Source: Proteiniphilum sp.
GTDB taxonomy: Bacteria > Bacteroidota > Bacteroidia > Bacteroidales > Dysgonomonadaceae
Reading direction: 5' to 3'
Assembly: GCA_031284475.1 (NCBI GenBank)
Contig: JAISZV010000193.1
Location: 1-16,511 of the forward strand
Length of the DNA: 16,511 nt
The position numbers and the translations under genes were made by a program. The notes below the pieces were generated by a model that saw nothing but the letters and a program-made list of their open reading frames with translations, had not been told where the DNA came from and searched no databases. Positions within the stretch are counted from its first letter, which is position 1, and every line of letters begins with the position of its first letter. This document shows positions 14,505-16,511 of this stretch, piece after piece.

Positions 14505-15930
14505 AGCGATCTACACAACCGGGGATTTCTTCTTTGCGGTGGGTGACGTAGATCAGCGATTTACCGGGCTGGTCAGCATAAGATTCTACTATAGAGGTGC
14601 AAAGCGCTTTGTTGTTTGCGTCCAACCCGTGAAAAGGTTCGTCGAGGATCAGCAACTCCGGGTTTTTTATAATGGCCCTTGCGAAGAACAGTAACCGCTG
14701 TTCGCCTGAAGATACTTTCAGGAAAGGCCTGTTTTTCAGATGCGGGATATGGAGTAATTCCAGTAATTTCTCCGCCAGCAGAGTTTGTTGTGCATTGCAT
14801 TTCCGGTACAATCCTATACTGTCGAAAAAACCGGAGGCTACCACTGCCGAGCAAGTTACATTTTCCCTGTAATAGAGATGCAACTCCGACGAACTGAATC
14901 CGATGCGCCTTTTGATATCCCAGATGCTTTCTCCTGTCCCCCTTTTATGCCCGAACAGGCTTATATTCTTCGCGTATGCCTGTGGGTTATCGGCAAAGAT
15001 ATAACTGAGCAAGGTAGATTTACCGGAACCGTTAGGCCCCAACAACGCCCATTTTTCGTTTTTTCGGATAGTCCAGTTTATATTTTCCCGAATGATCCGT
15101 TTCCCGTAGGCAATATCCACATTGGTCATCGATACAAGTTCGTTACTTCCTGAGGTGCGGTTTTCAAGGGTAAGGTCATCCCAGTTAATTTCCGGAAGAG
15201 AGGCGTTTACCGGCAGGCTTCCGGAGGTAAAACCGGGCTTCTCTCCACAATAATTAATTGCACAGTTCTTCATCTCTAAGATATGCGTAGTGCAGGCAGG
15301 CAGCTCCTCCAATGAAGGGGCAAGGAACAGCAGGCGGATATTGCGTCGGGCAAGAAGAAAAACGAACATATCGTTGAGTAATTCCCTCGACTCCTCATCC
15401 AGGCCGATAAAAGGATTGTCGAAGACCAGCATCTTCGGGTTATCGAGCAGCGCTTTGGCGATAAGTATTTTACGTAATTCTCCGCTGGATAAGTAGATAA
15501 ACTTCCGATCCATCAGATCGAAAAGGTGAAAAGTACGGAAGATAAGCAAGTTCTCTTCGGAGATACCCTCCGGCGGTAATAATTCGCTTACAAGCGGGAT
15601 ATCTTCATTTTCGGAATGATTGAATCGTTGCTGGTAAAACAACTTACGATAATCGAGCAGGGAAGAAGCCGCATTAAACTCTATTTTCCTGATCCGTTGC
15701 GCAGGGAACAGGGAAGCACCCTTTTCTCCGGTTTCTTCCGGAAAATGGTACCGGATATGGCCCGAACGGACGGCTATTTTTCCGCATATCAGTTCGGATA
15801 GCAATGATTTTCCACTTCCGTTTGGGCCTACAACTCCCCACGCCTCGTCAGTATTGATCTGCCAGTTGACCGGGCGGATAAAAGGAGAATCGGGCATACG
15901 TGGAATAACGTTGTCTAATGAAACGAGCAT
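14485..15930 (-). CDS. Twin ATP-binding-cassette ATPase of ModF type
   Basis: A 481-residue soluble protein with two ABC nucleotide-binding domains and no membrane segment. NBD1 has Walker A GPNGSGKS (35-42), signature LSSGE (147-151) and Walker B MLVFDNP (167-173). NBD2 has Walker A GPNGSGKS (298-305), signature VSSGE (406-410), Walker B LLILDEP (426-432) and a switch His464 in YVTHR. In NBD1 the catalytic Glu after Walker B is Asn172 and no clear switch His is present, so only NBD2 looks fully competent for hydrolysis. Size and order match ModF/PhrA-like ATPases of molybdate loci, but no permease or molybdate gene is visible here, so the cellular role is unknown. The start ATG at 15930 is 12 bp after the RhuM remnant stop, and the gene runs opposite to the hydrolase cluster. 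Confidence 0.85.
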   Translation of the reverse strand: MLVSLDNVIPRMPDSPFIRPVNWQINTDEAWGVVGPNGSGKSLLSELICGKIAVRSGHIRYHFPEETGEKGASLFPAQRIRKIEFNAASSLLDYRKLFYQQRFNHSENEDIPLVSELLPPEGISEENLLIFRTFHLFDLMDRKFIYLSSGELRKILIAKALLDNPKMLVFDNPFIGLDEESRELLNDMFVFLLARRNIRLLFLAPSLEELPACTTHILEMKNCAINYCGEKPGFTSGSLPVNASLPEINWDDLTLENRTSGSNELVSMTNVDIAYGKRIIRENINWTIRKNEKWALLGPNGSGKSTLLSYIFADNPQAYAKNISLFGHKRGTGESIWDIKRRIGFSSSELHLYYRENVTCSAVVASGFFDSIGLYRKCNAQQTLLAEKLLELLHIPHLKNRPFLKVSSGEQRLLFFARAIIKNPELLILDEPFHGLDANNKALCTSIVESYADQPGKSLIYVTHRKEEIPGCVDRFMILRQ

Positions 15931-15942
15931 GATAATTATTAT

Positions 15943-16101
15943 TCAGATTTTTATATGCCCGCTTATATTAGCTTTACCCGGCTGAAAAAGTTCCGCAATC
16001 TTTTGAGCCTGCGTGAGCCATACCGCTTCATCTTCCGGCCATAATTCCGGTTTTACCGCTTCGTTTGGTTGATAGGTTATAATTTCCCCGTATTGCGCCA
16101 T
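15943..16101 (-). pseudogene. N-terminal remnant of a virulence RhuM-family gene
   Basis: A 52-codon frame, ATG at 16101 and TGA at 15943-15945, translates to a protein beginning MAQYGEIITYQPNEAV and containing AVWLTQAQKIAELF and NISGHIK. This is the well-conserved beginning of RhuM-family proteins (typically ..IIIYQ..VWLTQAQMAELF..NIxxHIKNIF), which normally run to about 300 residues. The similarity stops at HIK, where intact members continue with NIF, and a stop follows two codons later. No further RhuM sequence is seen before the ATPase start at 15930, so the rest seems deleted. It could still be translated as a short peptide ahead of the ATPase gene. The family match is from memory of the motif and has not been searched. 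Confidence 0.65.
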
Positions 16102-16120
16102 ATTTCGTCTGTTTTTTTTG

Positions 16121-16128
16121 CAAAGGTA
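16121..16128 (-). promoter_or_regulatory. Bacteroidota-type -7 promoter box
   Basis: On the - strand this reads TACCTTTG, a perfect match to the Bacteroidota primary-sigma -7 consensus TAnnTTTG. It lies 19 bp before the ATG of the RhuM remnant and about 190 bp before the ATPase start. A clear -33 TTTG is not seen upstream. It probably drove the rhuM gene originally and may now drive the ATPase gene. Confidence 0.5.
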
Positions 16129-16197
16129 CCGGTTTGGATTGGATTATTCCCTTTCTTTGGAAAAGTAAATGATTGGGTTTAATCTCTTTGGATTTAA

Positions 16198-16222
16198 TTC
16201 CCTGTCCGCTTGCGGCGGGGAA
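16198..16222. other. Intergenic hairpin
   Basis: TTCCC (16198-16202) and CCGC (16206-16209) pair with GCGG (16212-16215) and GGGAA (16218-16222), leaving a small internal loop and a tight apical loop. It is G/C-rich within an A/T-rich divergent intergenic region. No T-tract follows on either strand, so the role is unclear. Confidence 0.35.
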
Positions 16223-16353
16223 GTTCATTCCAAAGGACTAAACGCAAGTTCAATGAATAAATGCAACTTCAACCTGTCTTTAAGAATTATTGTGAATATT
16301 TTTTTGAGGAATAAAATCTTTATTTATAATAAATGACGGAAAATAAAAGAGAC

Positions 16354-16379
16354 AATGTGCCTAATGTGCCAATGTGCCT
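16354..16379 (+). repeat. Short tandem repeat AATGTGCC(T), three copies
   Basis: AATGTGCCT (16354-16362), AATGTGCC (16363-16370) and AATGTGCCT (16371-16379) lie in tandem, followed by a degenerate AATATG. The array is about 100 bp upstream of the HU-like start codon. Similar ATGTGC-type short arrays are, as I recall, frequent in Bacteroidales intergenic DNA. Confidence 0.75.
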
Positions 16380-16460
16380 AATATGATGATTTAATGATTC
16401 AAATAATTATCAATTAAATAGGTAAGTGAGAGTGAAAAAAGTTTCAGTAATTTTTAAAAA

Positions 16461-16470
16461 GAAAGGAGCT
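16461..16470 (+). promoter_or_regulatory. Strong Shine-Dalgarno site of the HU-like gene
   Basis: GAAAGGAGCT contains AGGAG about 7 bp before the ATG at 16476. It is the best Shine-Dalgarno sequence in the window; the other genes have A/T-rich contexts, so this gene is probably highly translated. Confidence 0.65.
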
Positions 16471-16475
16471 TCATA

Positions 16476-16511
16476 ATGAAGTACAAGTTAACAGTGCGGA
16501 GAAATCCGCAA
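16476..16511 (+). CDS. Start of a probable HU-family DNA-binding protein (partial)
   Basis: Only 12 codons are in the window; they read MKYKLTVRRNPQ. Bacteroidota HU-like DNA-binding proteins often begin with a short YK.., a basic residue pair and NP, followed by a proline- and glycine-rich stretch, so the fragment fits that family. The strong AGGAG ribosome binding site agrees with an abundant protein. The assignment rests on very few residues, and the gene continues past the right edge. Confidence 0.5.
   Translation, partial: MKYKLTVRRNPQ

Larger units (their letters stand above)
16129..16475. other. A/T-rich divergent intergenic region, no gene seen
   Basis: About 350 bp between the -7 box of the RhuM remnant and the HU-like gene. 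It holds an imperfect direct repeat (TTTGGATT..ATTCCCT at 16133-16152 and 16187-16203), the hairpin at 16198-16222 and the AATGTGCC repeat cluster. I see no coding frame of note and no clear TAnnTTTG promoter toward the HU-like gene. Confidence 0.5.

Noticed and set aside
16028..16228. 66-residue - strand frame overlapping the RhuM remnant
   Set aside because: The RhuM-like sequence is in a different frame, and this frame has no recognisable motif and crosses the promoter box.
16354..16379. CRISPR-like array
   Set aside because: Units are only 8-9 bp, with no spacers and no cas genes nearby.

Overview
The window looks like a chromosomal segment of a Bacteroidota bacterium, most likely order Bacteroidales. 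The evidence is a run of secreted and lipoprotein carbohydrate-active enzymes with Bacteroidota-style signal peptides, A/T-rich start contexts with few Shine-Dalgarno sequences, one TAnnTTTG promoter element, a RhuM-type fragment and the start of a probable Bacteroidetes HU-like gene. The genus cannot be fixed from this sequence alone.

Bases 1-14504 carry nine genes on the + strand, probably one long operon or two sub-operons, with gaps mostly under 140 bp. In order: the 3' end of a PhoPQ-activated pathogenicity-related (PqaA-type) alpha/beta hydrolase; a secreted YdjC/ChbG-type carbohydrate deacetylase; a 1088-residue fusion of a neutral-ceramidase-like domain with a purple-acid-phosphatase-like phosphoesterase; a lipoprotein GH2 enzyme with the acid/base and nucleophile pattern of exo-beta-D-glucosaminidase; a 784-residue glycoside-hydrolase-like protein with a hexosaminidase/alpha-glucuronidase type N-terminal domain; an exported xylose-isomerase-like TIM barrel; a PhoA-family alkaline phosphatase; a BNR/Asp-box beta-propeller (called sialidase by default, but more like a rhamnose-glucuronate lyase relative); and an MFS transporter.

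Together these genes suggest stepwise extracytoplasmic dismantling of a phosphorylated, N-acylated or N-acetylated amino-sugar compound, followed by uptake of a small product by the MFS permease. Lipid A-like glycolipids and inositol-phosphoryl glycolipids (GPI, GIPC) are the substrates I find most consistent with an amidase-fold domain, two unrelated phosphatases, a deacetylase and a glucosaminidase. This is inference. No SusC/SusD pair, sulfatase or regulator is visible, and the operon continues upstream of the window.

Bases 14485-15930 on the - strand encode a soluble twin-NBD ABC ATPase of ModF type. It converges on the MFS gene with a 20-bp overlap of the two coding ends. Just upstream of it is a 52-codon remnant of a virulence RhuM-family gene preceded by a good Bacteroidota -7 box, which may now serve the ATPase. 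The last ~400 bases are a divergent, repeat-bearing A/T-rich intergenic region leading into the first 12 codons of a likely HU-family DNA-binding protein.
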